Shown here: positions 25,165-38,769 of the stretch, piece by piece | Numbering within the stretch: the stretch's first letter is position 1 | Layout of the letters: each line of letters begins with the position of its first letter | Assembly (NCBI RefSeq): GCF_910591885.1 | Contig: NW_025963548.1 | Location: 6,439,501 to 6,503,500, forward strand | Source: Bombus terrestris | Lineage: Eukaryota > Arthropoda > Insecta > Hymenoptera > Apidae | Direction: 5' to 3' | DNA length: 64,000 nt | Notes under the pieces: generated by a model | Database searches by the model: none | Seen by the model: only the letters and a program-made list of their open reading frames with translations | What the model was told of the DNA's origin: nothing | Translations under genes and position numbers: made by a program

Positions 25165-26663
25165 TTATATTGCATCACTAAATGACGTATAACGTTATAT
25201 TGTATTACTAAATGACGTATAACGTTATATTGCATCACTATAGGACGTATTACGTTATATACTATTACGTTATAACGTATAACGTTATACTGCATCACTA
25301 TATGACGTATAACGATATATTGCATGACTATAGGACGTATAACGTTATATTGCATCACTACATGACGTATAACGTTATATTGCATCACTATAGGACGTAT
25401 TACGTTATATACTATTACGTTATAACGTATAACGTTATACTGCATCGCTATATGACGTATAACGATATATTGCATTACTAAATGACGTATAACGTTATAT
25501 AGCTTCTCTTTATGACGTATAACGTTATGAACTATTACGTTATAACGTATAACGTTATATTGCATCACTATATGACGTATAACGTCATATTGCATGACTA
25601 TAGGACGTATAACGTTATATTGCATCACTACATGACGTATAACGTTATATTGCATCACTATAGGACGTATTACGTTATATACTATTACGTTATAACGTAT
25701 AACGTTATACTGCATCACTATATGACGTATAACGATATATTGCATTACTAAATGACGTATAACGTTATATAGCTTCTCTTTATGACGTGTAACGTTATGA
25801 ACTATTACGTTATAACGTATAACGTTATGAACTATTACGTTATAACGTATAACGTTATGAACTGTTACGTTATAACGTATAACGTTATATTGCATCACTA
25901 TATGACGTATAACGTCATATTGCATGACTATAGGACGTATAACGTTATATTGCATCACTACATGACGTGTAACGTTATATTGCATCACTATAGGACGTAT
26001 TACGTTCTATACTATTACGTTATAACGTATAACGTTATACTGCATCACTATATGACGTATAACGATATATTGCATTACTAAATGACGTATAACGTTATAG
26101 GGTTCTCTTTATGACGTATAACGTTATGAACTATTACGTTATAACGTATAACGTTATATTGCATCACTTTATGACGTATAACGTCATATTGCATGACTAT
26201 AGGACGTATAACGTTGTATTGCATCACTATAGGACGTATTACGTTATATACTATTACGTTAGAACGTATAACGTTATATTGCATCACTACATGCCGTGTA
26301 ACGTTATATTGCATCACTATAAGACGTATTACGTTGTATACTATTACGTTATAACGTATAACGTTATACTGCATCACTATATGACGTATAACGATATATT
26401 GCATTACTAAATGACGTATAACGTTATATAGCTTCTCTTTATGACGTATAACGTTATGAACTATTACGTTATAACGTATAACGTTATATTGCATCACTAT
26501 ATGACGTATAACGTCTTATTGCATGACTATAGGACGTATAACGTTATATTGCATCACTATAAGACGTGTAACGTTATATTGGATCACTATAGGACGTATT
26601 ACGTTATGATATTTAACTTCAAAACGTGTAACGTTATAATGCATCACTATATGACGTATAACG
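25165..26663. repeat. Y-to-X run, 50 monomers
   Basis: Follows 21835-23080 at +3,330 bp. After about 26,410 it switches to an eight-monomer ending with a TCTTATTGC G variant and the AACTTCAAAACG flank of X(GTGGAGG). Confidence 0.9.
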
Positions 26664-26694
26664 TTATATACAATTACGTTGTGGAGGAATAACG
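26664..26694. repeat. Landmark X, GTGGAGG subtype, 31 bp (6 copies)
   Basis: This is X with GTTGTGGAGGAATAACG. Copies start at 26664, 47834, 50207, 53571, 59248 and 61020. Its left flank is diagnostic: TATTTAACTTCAAAACG replaces the TATTTAACGTCATAACG seen beside the GCGGAGG subtype, and the next monomer starts TTATAATGC. Confidence 0.92.
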
Positions 26695-26995
26695 TTATAG
26701 TGCATCACTGTATGACGTATAACGTTATATACTACTACGTTATAACGTATAACGTTAGCTTGCATCACTATATGTCGTATAACGTTATATTGCATCACTA
26801 CTGATCGTATAACGTTATATACTTTTACGTTATAACGTATAACGTTGTATTGCATCACTATATGACGTATAACGTCATATTGCATGACTATAGGACGTAT
26901 AACGTTATATTGCATCACTACATGACGTATAACGTTTTATTGCATCACTATATGACGTATAACGTTATATACTATAACGTTATGAATTAATATCG
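26664..26995. repeat. 332-bp X-to-Y module
   Basis: X(GTGGAGG), TTATAGTGC, ACTACTACG, TTAGCTTGC, CTGATCG, ACTTTTACG, TTGTATTGC, G, A, TTTTATTGC, Y. The order is the same at 47834-48165; 56845-57146 lacks the CTGATCG monomer. Confidence 0.9.
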
Positions 26996-27986
26996 TTATA
27001 TTGCATCACTATATGACGTAGAACGTTGTATTGCATTACTAATTGACGTATAACGTTATATAGCTTCTCTTTATGACGTATAACGTTATGAACTATTACG
27101 TTATAACGTATAACATTATATTGCATCACTATATGACGTATAACGTCATATTGCATGACTATAGGACGTATTACGATATATACTATTACGTTATAACGTA
27201 TAACGTTATACTGCATCATTATATGACGTATAACGATATATTGCATTACTAAATGACGCTTAACGTTATATAGCTTCTCTTTATGACGTATAACGTTATG
27301 AACTATTACGTTATAACGTATAACATTATATTGCATCACTATATGACGTATAACGTCATATTGCATGACTATAGGACGTATTACGATATATACTATTACG
27401 TTATAACGTATAACGTTATACTGCATCACTATATGACGTATAACGATATATTGCATTACTAAATGACGTATAACGTTATATAGCTTCTCTTTATGACGTA
27501 TAACGTTATGAACTATTACGTTATAACGTATAACGTTATATTGCATCACTACATGACGTATAACGTTATATTGCATCACTATAGGACGTATTACGTTATA
27601 TACTATTACGTTATAACGTATAACGTTATCTTTCATCACTATAGGACGTATAACGTTATATTGCATCACTATATGACGTATAACGTTATATTGCATCACT
27701 ATAGGACGTATTACGTTATATACTATCACGTTATAACGTATAACGTTATATTGCATCACTCTATGACGGATAACGATATATTGCATTACTAAATGACGTA
27801 TAACGTTATATATCTTCTCTTTATGACGTGTAACGTTATGAACTATTACGTTATAACGTATAACGTTATATTGCATCACTATATGACGTATAACGTCATA
27901 TTGCATGACTACAGGACGTATAACGTTATATTGCATCACTATATGACGTATAACGTTATATACTATAACGTTATGAATTAATATCG
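26996..27986. repeat. Y-to-Y run, 33 monomers
   Basis: Opens with the GTAGAACG plus TAATTGACG flank of the R block. It holds the rare monomer TTATCTTTCATCAC at 27626, otherwise seen only at 33448 and 48856. Confidence 0.9.
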
Positions 27987-29516
27987 TTATATTGCATCGC
28001 TATATGACGTATAATGTTATACTGCATCACTATATGACGTAGAACGTTGTATTGCATTACTAATTGATGTATAACGTTATATAGCTTCTCTTTATGACGT
28101 ATAACGTTATGAACTATTACGTTATAACTTATAACATTATATTGCATCACTACATGACGTAGAACGTCATATTGCATGACTATAGGACGTATAACGTTAC
28201 ATTGCATCACTACATGACGTGTAACGTTATATTGCATCACTATAGGACGTATTACGTTGTATACTATTACGTTATAACGTATAACGCTATACTGCATCAC
28301 TATATGACGTATAACGATATATTGCAATACTAAATGACGTATAACGTTATATAGCTTCTCTTTATGACGTATAACGTTATGAACTATTACGTTATAACGT
28401 ATAACGTTATATTGCATCACTATATGACGTATAACGTCATATTGCATGACTATAGGACGTATAACGTTGTATTGCATCACTATAGGACGTATTACGTTAT
28501 ATACTATTACGTTAGAACGTATAACGTTATATTGCATCACTACATGACGTGTAACGCTATATTGCATCACTATAGGACGTATTACGTTGTATACTATTAC
28601 GTTATAACGTATAACGTTATACTGCATCACTATATGACGTATAACGATATATTGCATTACTAAATGACGTATAACGTTATATAGCTTCTCTTTATGACGT
28701 ATAACGTTATGAACTATTACGTTATAACGTATAACGTTATGAACTGTTACGTTATAACGTATAACGTTATATTGCATCACTATATGACGTATAACGTCAT
28801 ATTGCATGACTATAGGACGTATAACGTTGTATTGCATCACTATAGGACGTATTACGTTATATACTATTACGTTAGAACGTATAACGTTATATTGCATCAC
28901 TATATGACGTATAACGTTATATTGCATCACTATATGACGTATAACGATATATTGCATTACTAAATGACGTATAACGTTATATAGCTTCTCTTTATGACGT
29001 ATAACGTTATGAACTATTACGTTATAACGTATAACGTTATATTGCATCACTATATGACGTATAACGTCATATTGCATGACTATAGGACGTATAACGTTGT
29101 ATTGCATCACTATAGGACGTATTACGTAATATACTATTACGTTAGAACGTATAACGTTATATTGCATCACTACATGACGTGTAACGTTATATTGCATCAC
29201 TATAGGACGCATTACGTTGTATACTATTACGTTATAACGTATAACGTTATACTGCATCACTATAGGACGTATAACGATATATTGCATTACTAAATGACGT
29301 ATAACGTTATATAGCTTCTCTTTATGACGTATAACGTTATATACTACTACGTTATAACGTATAACGTTAGCTTGCATCACTATATGTCGTATAACGTTAT
29401 ATTGCATCACTACTGATCGTATAACGTTATATACTTTTACGTTATAACGTATAACGTTGTATTGCATCACTATAGGACGTATAACGTTATATTGCATCAC
29501 TATATGACGTATAACG
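27987..29516. repeat. Y-to-X run, 51 monomers
   Basis: Opens with ATCGCTATATG, GTATAATG and TTGATG flank variants. E starts are 28077, 28347, 28677, 28977 and 29307. It repeats at 33809-35338; I noted four base differences in 1,530 bp. Confidence 0.9.
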
Positions 29517-30594
29517 TTATATACTATTACGTTGAGGAGGAATAACGTCATATTGCATGACTATAGGACGTATAACGTTATATTGCATCACTACATGACG
29601 TATAACGTTATATTGCATCACTATAGGACGTATTACGTTATATACTATTACGTTATAACGTATAACGTTATACTGCATCACTATATGACGTATAACGATA
29701 TATTGCATTACTAAATGACGTATAACGTTATATAGCTTCTCTTTATGACGTGTAACGTTATGAACTATTACGTTATGACGTATAACGTTATATTGTATCA
29801 CTATATGACGTATAACGTCATATTGCATGACTATAGGACGTATTACGTTATATACTATCACGTTATAACGTATAACGTTATATTGCATCACTATATGACG
29901 GATAACGATATATTGCATTACTAAATGACGTATAACGTTATATAGCTTCTCTTTATGACGTGTAACGTTATGAACTATTACGGTATAACTTATAACATTA
30001 TATTGCATCACTATATGACGTATAACGTCATATTGCATGACTATAGGACGTATAACGTTATATCGCATTACTGAATGACGTATAACGTTATATAGCTTCT
30101 CTTTATGACGTATAACGTTATGAACTATTACGCTATAACGCCTAACGTTATATTGCATCACTATATGACGTATAACGTCATATTGCATGACTATAGGACG
30201 TATAACGTTATATTGCATCACTACATGACGTATAACGTTATATTGCATCACTATAGGACGTATTACGTTATATACTATTACGTTATAACGTATAACGTTA
30301 TACTGCATCACTATATGACGTATAACGAAATATTGCATTACTAAATGACGTATAACGTTATATATCTTCTCCTTATGACGTGTAACGTTATGAAATATTA
30401 CGTTATAACGTATAACGTTATATTGCATCACTATATGACGTATAACGTCATATTGCATGACTACAGGACGTAACGTTATATTGCATCACTATAGGATGTA
30501 ATACGTTATGATATATTACGATGTTACGTATAACGTTTTATTGCATAACTATATGACGTATAACGATATACTATAACGTTATGAATTAATATCG
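29517..30594. repeat. P block, 36 monomers
   Basis: Standard order. TACGATGTTACG near 30520 is a private change. Confidence 0.92.
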
Positions 30595-31884
30595 TTATAT
30601 TGCATCACTAAATGACGTATAACGTTATATTGTATTACTAAATGACGTATAACGTTATATTGCATCACTATAGGACGTATTACGTTATATACTATTACGT
30701 TATAACGTATAACGTTATACTGCATCACTATATGACGTATAACGATATATTGCATGACTATAGGACGTATAACGTTATATTGCATCACTACATGACGTAT
30801 AACGTTATATTGCATCACTATAGGACGTATTACGTTATATACTATTACGTTATAACGTATAACGTTATACTGCATCACTATATGACGTATAACGATATAT
30901 TGCATTACTAAATGACGTATAACGTTATATAGCTTCTCTTTATGACGTATAACGTTATGAACTATTACGTTATAACGTATAACGTTATATTGCATCACTA
31001 TATGACGTATAACGTCATATTGCATGACTATAGGACGTATAACGTTATATTGCATCACTATAGGACGTATTACGTTATATACTATTACGTTAGAACGTAT
31101 AACGTTATATTGCATCACTATATGACGTATAACGTTATATTGCATCACTATATGACGTATAACGTCATATTGCATGACTATAGGACGTATAACGTTGTAT
31201 TGCATCACTATAGGACGTATTGCGTTATATACTATTACGTTAGAACGTATAACGTTATATTGCATCACTATATGACGTATAACGTTATATTGCATCACTA
31301 TATGACGTATAACGATATATTGCATTACTAAATGACGTATAACGTTATATAGCTTCTCTTTATGACGTATAACGTTATGAACTATTACGTTATAACGTAT
31401 AACGTTATATTGCATCACTATATGACGTATAACGTCATATTGCATGACTATAGGACGTATAACGTTGTATTGCATCACTATAGGACGTATTACGTAATAT
31501 ACTATTACGTTAGAACGTATAACGTTATATTGCATCACTACATGACGTGTAACGTTATATTGCATCACTATAGGACGCATTACGTTGTATACTATTACGT
31601 TATAACGTATAACGTTATACTGCATCACTATATGTCGTATAACGATATATTGCATTACTAAATGACGGATAACGTTATATAGCTTCTCTTTATGACGTAT
31701 AACGTTATATACTACTACGTTATAACGTATAACGTTAGCTTGCATCACTATATGTCGTATAACGTTATATTGCATCACTACTGATCGTATAACGTTATAT
31801 ACTTTTACGTTATAACGTATAACGTTGTATTGCATCACTATAGGACGTATAACGTTATATTGCATCACTATATGACGTATAACG
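30595..31884. repeat. Y-to-X run, 43 monomers
   Basis: E starts at 30925, 31345 and 31675: a 14-mer, an 11-mer and the pre-X tail. Repeats at 36402-37691. Private changes are ATATGTCG near 31633 and GACGGATAACG near 31668. Confidence 0.9.
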
Positions 31885-32905
31885 TTATATACTATTACGT
31901 TGAGGAGGAATAACGTCATATTGCATGACTATAGGACGTATAACGTTATATTGCATCACTACATGACGTATAACGTTATATTGCATCACTATAGGACGTA
32001 TTACGTTATATACTATTACGTTATAACGTATAACGTTATACTGCATCACTATATGACGTATAACGATATATTGCATTACTAAATGACGTATAACGTTATA
32101 TAGCTTCTCTTTATGACGTGTAACGTTATGAACTATTACGTTATGACGTATAACGTTATATTGTATCACTATATGACGTATAACGTCATATTGCATGACT
32201 ATAGGACGTATTACGTTATATACTATCACGTTATAACGTATAACGTTATATTGCATCACTATATGACGGATAACGATATATTGCATTACTAAATGACGTA
32301 TAACGTTATATAGCTTCTCTTTATGACGTGTAACGTTATGAACTATTACGGTATAACTTATAACATTATATTGCATCACTATATGAGGTATAACGTCATA
32401 TTGCATGACTATAGAACGTATAACGTTATATCGCATTACTGAATGACGTATAACGTTATATAGCTTCTCTTTATGACGTATAACGTTATGAACTATTACG
32501 CTATAACGCCTAACGTTATATTGCATCACTATATGACGTATAACGTCACATTGCATGACTATAGGACGTATAACGTTATATTGCATCACTTCATGACGTG
32601 TAACGTTATATTGCATCACTATAGGACGCATTACGTTGTATACTATTACGTTATAACGTATAACGTTATACTGCATCACTATATGACGTATAACGATATA
32701 TTGCATTACTAAATGACGTATAACGTTATATAGCTTCTCTTTATGACGTATAACGTTATGAACTATTACGTTATAACGTATAACGTTATATTGCATCACT
32801 ATAAGACGTGTAACGTTATATTGGATCACTGTAGGACGTATTACGTTATGATATTTAACGTCATAACGTGTAACGTTATATTGCATCACTATATGACGTA
32901 TAACG
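31885..32905. repeat. Chimeric block: P head joined to GCGGAGG tail, 34 monomers
   Basis: The first part follows the P order, including the ATGAGGTATAACG variant near 32386 that is shared with 38193. At about 32,580-32,600 it switches to the end of an 11-mer and the TTGGATCACTGTAGG left flank of X(GCGGAGG). No 28-bp G or Y is present. Confidence 0.88.
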
Positions 32906-33146
32906 TTATATACAATTACGTTGCGGAGGAATAACGTTATAGTGCATCACTGTATGACGTATAACGTTATATACTACTACGTTATAACGTATAACGTTAG
33001 CTTGCATCACTATATGTCGTATAACGTTATATTGCATCACTACTGATCGTATAACGTTATATACTTTTACGTTATAACGTATAACGTTATATTGCATCAC
33101 TATAGGACGTATAACGTTATATTGCATCACTATATGACGTATAACG
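32906..33146. repeat. 241-bp X-X module
   Basis: Third copy, with GCGGAGG first and GAGGAGG (CAATTACG) immediately after it. Confidence 0.9.
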
Positions 33147-33808
33147 TTATATACAATTACGTTGAGGAGGAATAACGTCATATTGCATGACTATAGGACG
33201 TATAACGTTATATACTATTACGTTATAACGTATAACGTTATACTGCATCACTATATGACGTATAACGATATATTGCATTACTAAATGACGTATAACGTTA
33301 TATAGCTTCTCTTCATGACGTATAACGTTATGAACTATTACGTTATAACGTATAACGTTATATTGCATCACTACATGACGTATAACGTTATATTGCATCA
33401 CTATAGGACGTATTACGTTATATACTATTACGTTATAACGTATAACGTTATCTTTCATCACTATAGGACGTATAACGTTATATTGCATCACTATATGACG
33501 TATAACGTTATATTGCGTCACTATAGGACGTATTACGTTATATACTATCACGTTATAACGTATAACGTTATATTGCATCACTCTATGACGGATAACGATA
33601 TATTGCATTACTAAATGACGTATAACGTTATATATCTTCTCTTTATGACGTGTAACGTTATGAACTATTACGTTATAACGTATAACGTTATATTGCATCA
33701 CTATATGACGTATAACGTCATATTGCATGACTACAGGACGTATAACGTTATATTGCATCACTATATGACGTATAACGTTATATACTATAACGTTATGAAT
33801 TAATATCG
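33147..33808. repeat. X-to-Y block, 22 monomers
   Basis: X and G are joined directly to a B, then to the interior of the 26996-27986 run at +5,822 bp. It carries AGCTTCTCTTCATG near 33305 and TTGCGTCAC near 33515 as private changes. This is the junction of the 5.8-kb duplication. Confidence 0.88.
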
Positions 33809-35338
33809 TTATATTGCATCGCTATATGACGTATAATGTTATACTGCATCACTATATGACGTAGAACGTTGTATTGCATTACTAATTGATGTATAACGTT
33901 ATATAGCTTCTCTTTATGACGTATAACGTTATGAACTATTACGTTATAACTTATAACATTATATTGCATCACTACATGACGTAGAACGTCATATTGCATG
34001 ACTATAGGACGTATAACGTTACATTGCATCACTACATGACGTGTAACGTTATATTGCATCACTATAGGACGTATTACGTTGTATACTATTACGTTATAAC
34101 GTATAACGCTATACTGCATCACTATATGACGTATAACGATATATTGCATTACTAAATGACGTATAACGTTATATAGCTTCTCTTTATGACGTATAACGTT
34201 ATGAACTATTACGTTATAACGTATAACGTTATATTGCATCACTATATGACGTATAACGTCATATTGCATGACTATAGGACGTATAACGTTGTATTGCATC
34301 ACTATAGGACGTATTACGTTATATACTATTACGTTAGAACGTATAACGTTATATTGCATCACTACATGACGTGTAACGTTATATTGCATCACTATAGGAC
34401 GTATTACGTTGTATACTATTACGTTATAACGTATAACGTTATACTGCATCACTATATGACGTATAACGATATATTGCATTACTAAATGACGTATAACGTT
34501 ATATAGCTTCTCTTTATGACGTATAACGTTATGAACTATTACGTTATAACGTATAACGTTATGAACTGTTACGTTATAACGTATAACGTTATACTGCATC
34601 ACTATATGACGTATAACGTCATATTGCATGACTATAGGACGTATAACGTTGTATTGCATCACTATAGGACGTATTACGTTATATACTATTACGTTAGAAC
34701 GTATAACGTTATATTGCATCACTATATGACGTATAACGTTATATTGCATCACTATATGACGTATAACGATATATTGCATTACTAAATGACGTATAACGTT
34801 ATATAGCTTCTCTTTATGACGTATAACGTTATGAACTATTACGTTATAACGTATAACGTTATATTGCATCACTATATGACGTATAACGTCATATTGCATG
34901 ACTATAGGACGTATAACGTTGTATTGCATCACTATAGGACGTATTACGTAATATACTATTACGTTAGAACGTATAACGTTATATTGCATCACTACATGAC
35001 GTGTAACGTTATATTGCATCACTATAGGACGCATTACGTTGTATACTATTACGTTATAACGTATAACGTTATACTGCATCACTATATGACGTATAACGAT
35101 ATATTGCATTACTAAATGACGTATAACGTTATATAGCTTCTCTTTATGACGTATAACGTTATATACTACTACGTTATAACGTATAACGTTAGCTTGCATC
35201 ACTATATGTCGTATAACGTTATATTGCATCACTACTGATCGTATAACGTTATATACTTTTACGTTATAACGTATAACGTTGTATTGCATCACTATAGGAC
35301 GTATAACGTTATATTGCATCACTATATGACGTATAACG
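33809..35338. repeat. Y-to-X run, 51 monomers, copy of 27987-29516
   Basis: Offset +5,822 bp. Differences noticed correspond to 28326, 28553, 28769 and 29264 in the first copy. Confidence 0.9.
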
Positions 35339-36401
35339 TTATATACTATTACGTTGAGGAGGAATAACGTCATATTGCATGACTATAGGACGTATAACGT
35401 TATATTGCATCACTACATGACGTATAACGTTATATTGCATCACTATAGGACGTATTACGTTATAACGTATAACGTTATACTGCATCACTATATGACGTAT
35501 AACGATATATTGCATTACTAAATGACGTATAACGTTATATAGCTTCTCTTTATGACGTGTAACGTTATGAACTATTACGTTATGACGTATAACGTTATAT
35601 TGTATCACTATATGACGTATAACGTCATATTGCATGACTATAGGACGTATTACGTTATATACTATCACGTTATAACGTATAACGTTATATTGCATCACTA
35701 TATGACGGATAACGATATATTGCATTACTAAATGACGTATAACGTTATATAGCTTCTCTTTATGACGTGTAACGTTATGAACTATTACGGTATAACTTAT
35801 AACATTATATTGCATCACTATATGACGTATAACGTCATATTGCATGACTATAGGACGTATAACGTTATATCGCATTACTGAATGACGTATAACGTTATAT
35901 AGCTTCTCTTTATGACGTATAACGTTATGAACTATTACGCTATAACGCCTAACGTTATATTGCATCACTATATGACGTATAACGTCATATTGCATGACTA
36001 TAGGACGTATAACGTTATATTGCATCACTACATGACGTATAACGTTATATTGCATCACTATAGGACGTATTACGTTATATACTATTACGTTATAACGTAT
36101 AACGTTATACTGCATCACTATATGACGTATAACGAAATATTGCATTACTAAATGACGTATAACGTTATATATCTTCTCCTTATGACGTGTAACGTTATGA
36201 AATATTACGTTATAACGTATAACGTTATATTGCATCACTATATGACGTATAACGTCATATTGCATGACTACAGGACGTAACGTTATATTGCATCACTATA
36301 GGATGTAATACGTTATGATATATTACGTTGTTACGTATAACGTTTTATTGCATAACTATATGACGTATAACGATATACTATAACGTTATGAATTAATATC
36401 G
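35339..36401. repeat. P block with a 15-bp deletion (1,063 bp)
   Basis: Standard order except that the first B is cut to its second half at 35460-35474. The deletion is absent from 29517-30594, so it arose after the 5.8-kb duplication or was lost from the other copy. Confidence 0.92.
35460..35474. repeat. Half monomer (15 bp), remnant of a B
   Basis: An A ending ATTACG is followed directly by TTATAACGTATAACG, the second half of B; its first half is missing. The related blocks at 29517 and 37692 have the full B here. This is the only half-unit length change found between landmarks in the window. Confidence 0.88.
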
Positions 36402-37691
36402 TTATATTGCATCACTAAATGACGTATAACGTTATATTGTATTACTAAATGACGTATAACGTTATATTGCATCACTATAGGACGTATTACGTTATATACT
36501 ATTACGTTATAACGTATAACGTTATACTGCATCACTATATGACGTATAACGATATATTGCATGACTATAGGACGTATAACGTTATATTGCATCACTACAT
36601 GACGTATAACGTTATATTGCATCACTATAGGACGTATTACGTTATATACTATTACGTTATAACGTATAACGTTATACTGCATCACTATATGACGTATAAC
36701 GATATATTGCATTACTAAATGACGTATAACGTTATATAGCTTCTCTTTATGACGTATAACGTTATGAACTATTACGTTATAACGTATAACGTTATATTGC
36801 ATCACTATATGACGTATAACGTCATATTGCATGACTATAGGACGTATAACGTTATATTGCATCACTATAGGACGTATTACGTTATATACTATTACGTTAG
36901 AACGTATAACGTTATATTGCATCACTATATGACGTATAACGTTATATTGCATCACTATATGACGTATAACGTCATATTGCATGACTATAGGACGTATAAC
37001 GTTGTATTGCATCACTATAGGACGTATTGCGTTATATACTATTACGTTAGAACGTATAACGTTATATTGCATCACTATATGACGTATAACGTTATATTGC
37101 ATCACTATATGACGTATAACGATATATTGCATTACTAAATGACGTATAACGTTATATAGCTTCTCTTTATGACGTATAACGTTATGAACTATTACGTTAT
37201 AACGTATAACGTTATATTGCATCACTATATGACGTATAACGTCATATTGCATGACTATAGGACGTATAACGTTGTATTGCATCACTATAGGACGTATTAC
37301 GTAATATACTATTACGTTAGAACGTATAACGTTATATTGCATCACTACATGACGTGTAACGTTATATTGCATCACTATAGGACGCATTACGTTGTATACT
37401 ATTACGTTATAACGTATAACGTTATACTGCATCACTATATGACGTATAACGATATATTGCATTACTAAATGACGTATAACGTTATATAGCTTCTCTTTAT
37501 GACGTATAACGTTATATACTACTACGTTATAACGTATAACGTTAGCTTGCATCACTATATGTCGTATAACGTTATATTGCATCACTACTGATCGTATAAC
37601 GTTATATACTTTTACGTTATAACGTATAACGTTGTATTGCATCACTATAGGACGTATAACGTTATATTGCATCACTATATGACGTATAACG
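36402..37691. repeat. Y-to-X run, 43 monomers, copy of 30595-31884
   Basis: Offset +5,807 bp (5,822 minus the 15-bp deletion). The 14-mer module with ATTGCGTTATATAC is shared by both copies. Confidence 0.9.
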
Positions 37692-38769
37692 TTATATACT
37701 ATTACGTTGAGGAGGAATAACGTCATATTGCATGACTATAGGACGTATAACGTTATATTGCATCACTACATGACGTATAACGTTATATTGCATCACTATA
37801 GGACGTATTACGTTATATACTATTACGTTATAACGTATAACGTTATACTGCATCACTATATGACGTATAACGATATATTGCATTACTAAATGACGTATAA
37901 CGTTATATAGCTTCTCTTTATGACGTGTAACGTTATGAACTATTACGTTATGACGTATAACGTTATATTGTATCACTATATGACGTATAACGTCATATTG
38001 CATGACTATAGGACGTATTACGTTATATACTATCACGTTATAACGTATAACGTTATATTGCATCACTATATGACGGATAACGATATATTGCATTACTAAA
38101 TGACGTATAACGTTATATAGCTTCTCTTTATGACGTGTAACGTTATGAACTATTACGGTATAACTTATAACATTATATTGCATCACTATATGAGGTATAA
38201 CGTCATATTGCATGACTATAGGACGTATAACGTTATATCGCATTACTGAATGACGTATAACGTTATATAGCTTCTCTTTATGACGTATAACGTTATGAAC
38301 TATTACGCTATAACGCCTAACGTTATATTGCATCACTATATGACGTATAACGTCATATTGCATGACTATAGGACGTATAACGTTATATTGCATCACTACA
38401 TGACGTATAACGTTATATTGCATCACTATAGGACGTATTACGTTATATACTATTACGTTATAACGTATAACGTTATACTGCATCACTATATGACGTATAA
38501 CGAAATATTGCATTACTAAATGACGTATAACGTTATATATCTTCTCCTTATGACGTGTAACGTTATGAAATATTACGTTATAACGTATAACGTTATATTG
38601 CATCACTATATGACGTATAACGTCATATTGCATGACTACAGGACGTAACGTTATATTGCATCACTATAGGATGTAATACGTTATGATATATTACGTTGTT
38701 ACGTATAACGTTTTATTGCATAACTATATGACGTATAACGATATACTATAACGTTATGAATTAATATCG
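37692..38769. repeat. P block, 36 monomers
   Basis: Shares the ATGAGGTATAACG variant with the chimeric block at 31885, which supports the same duplication. Confidence 0.92.
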
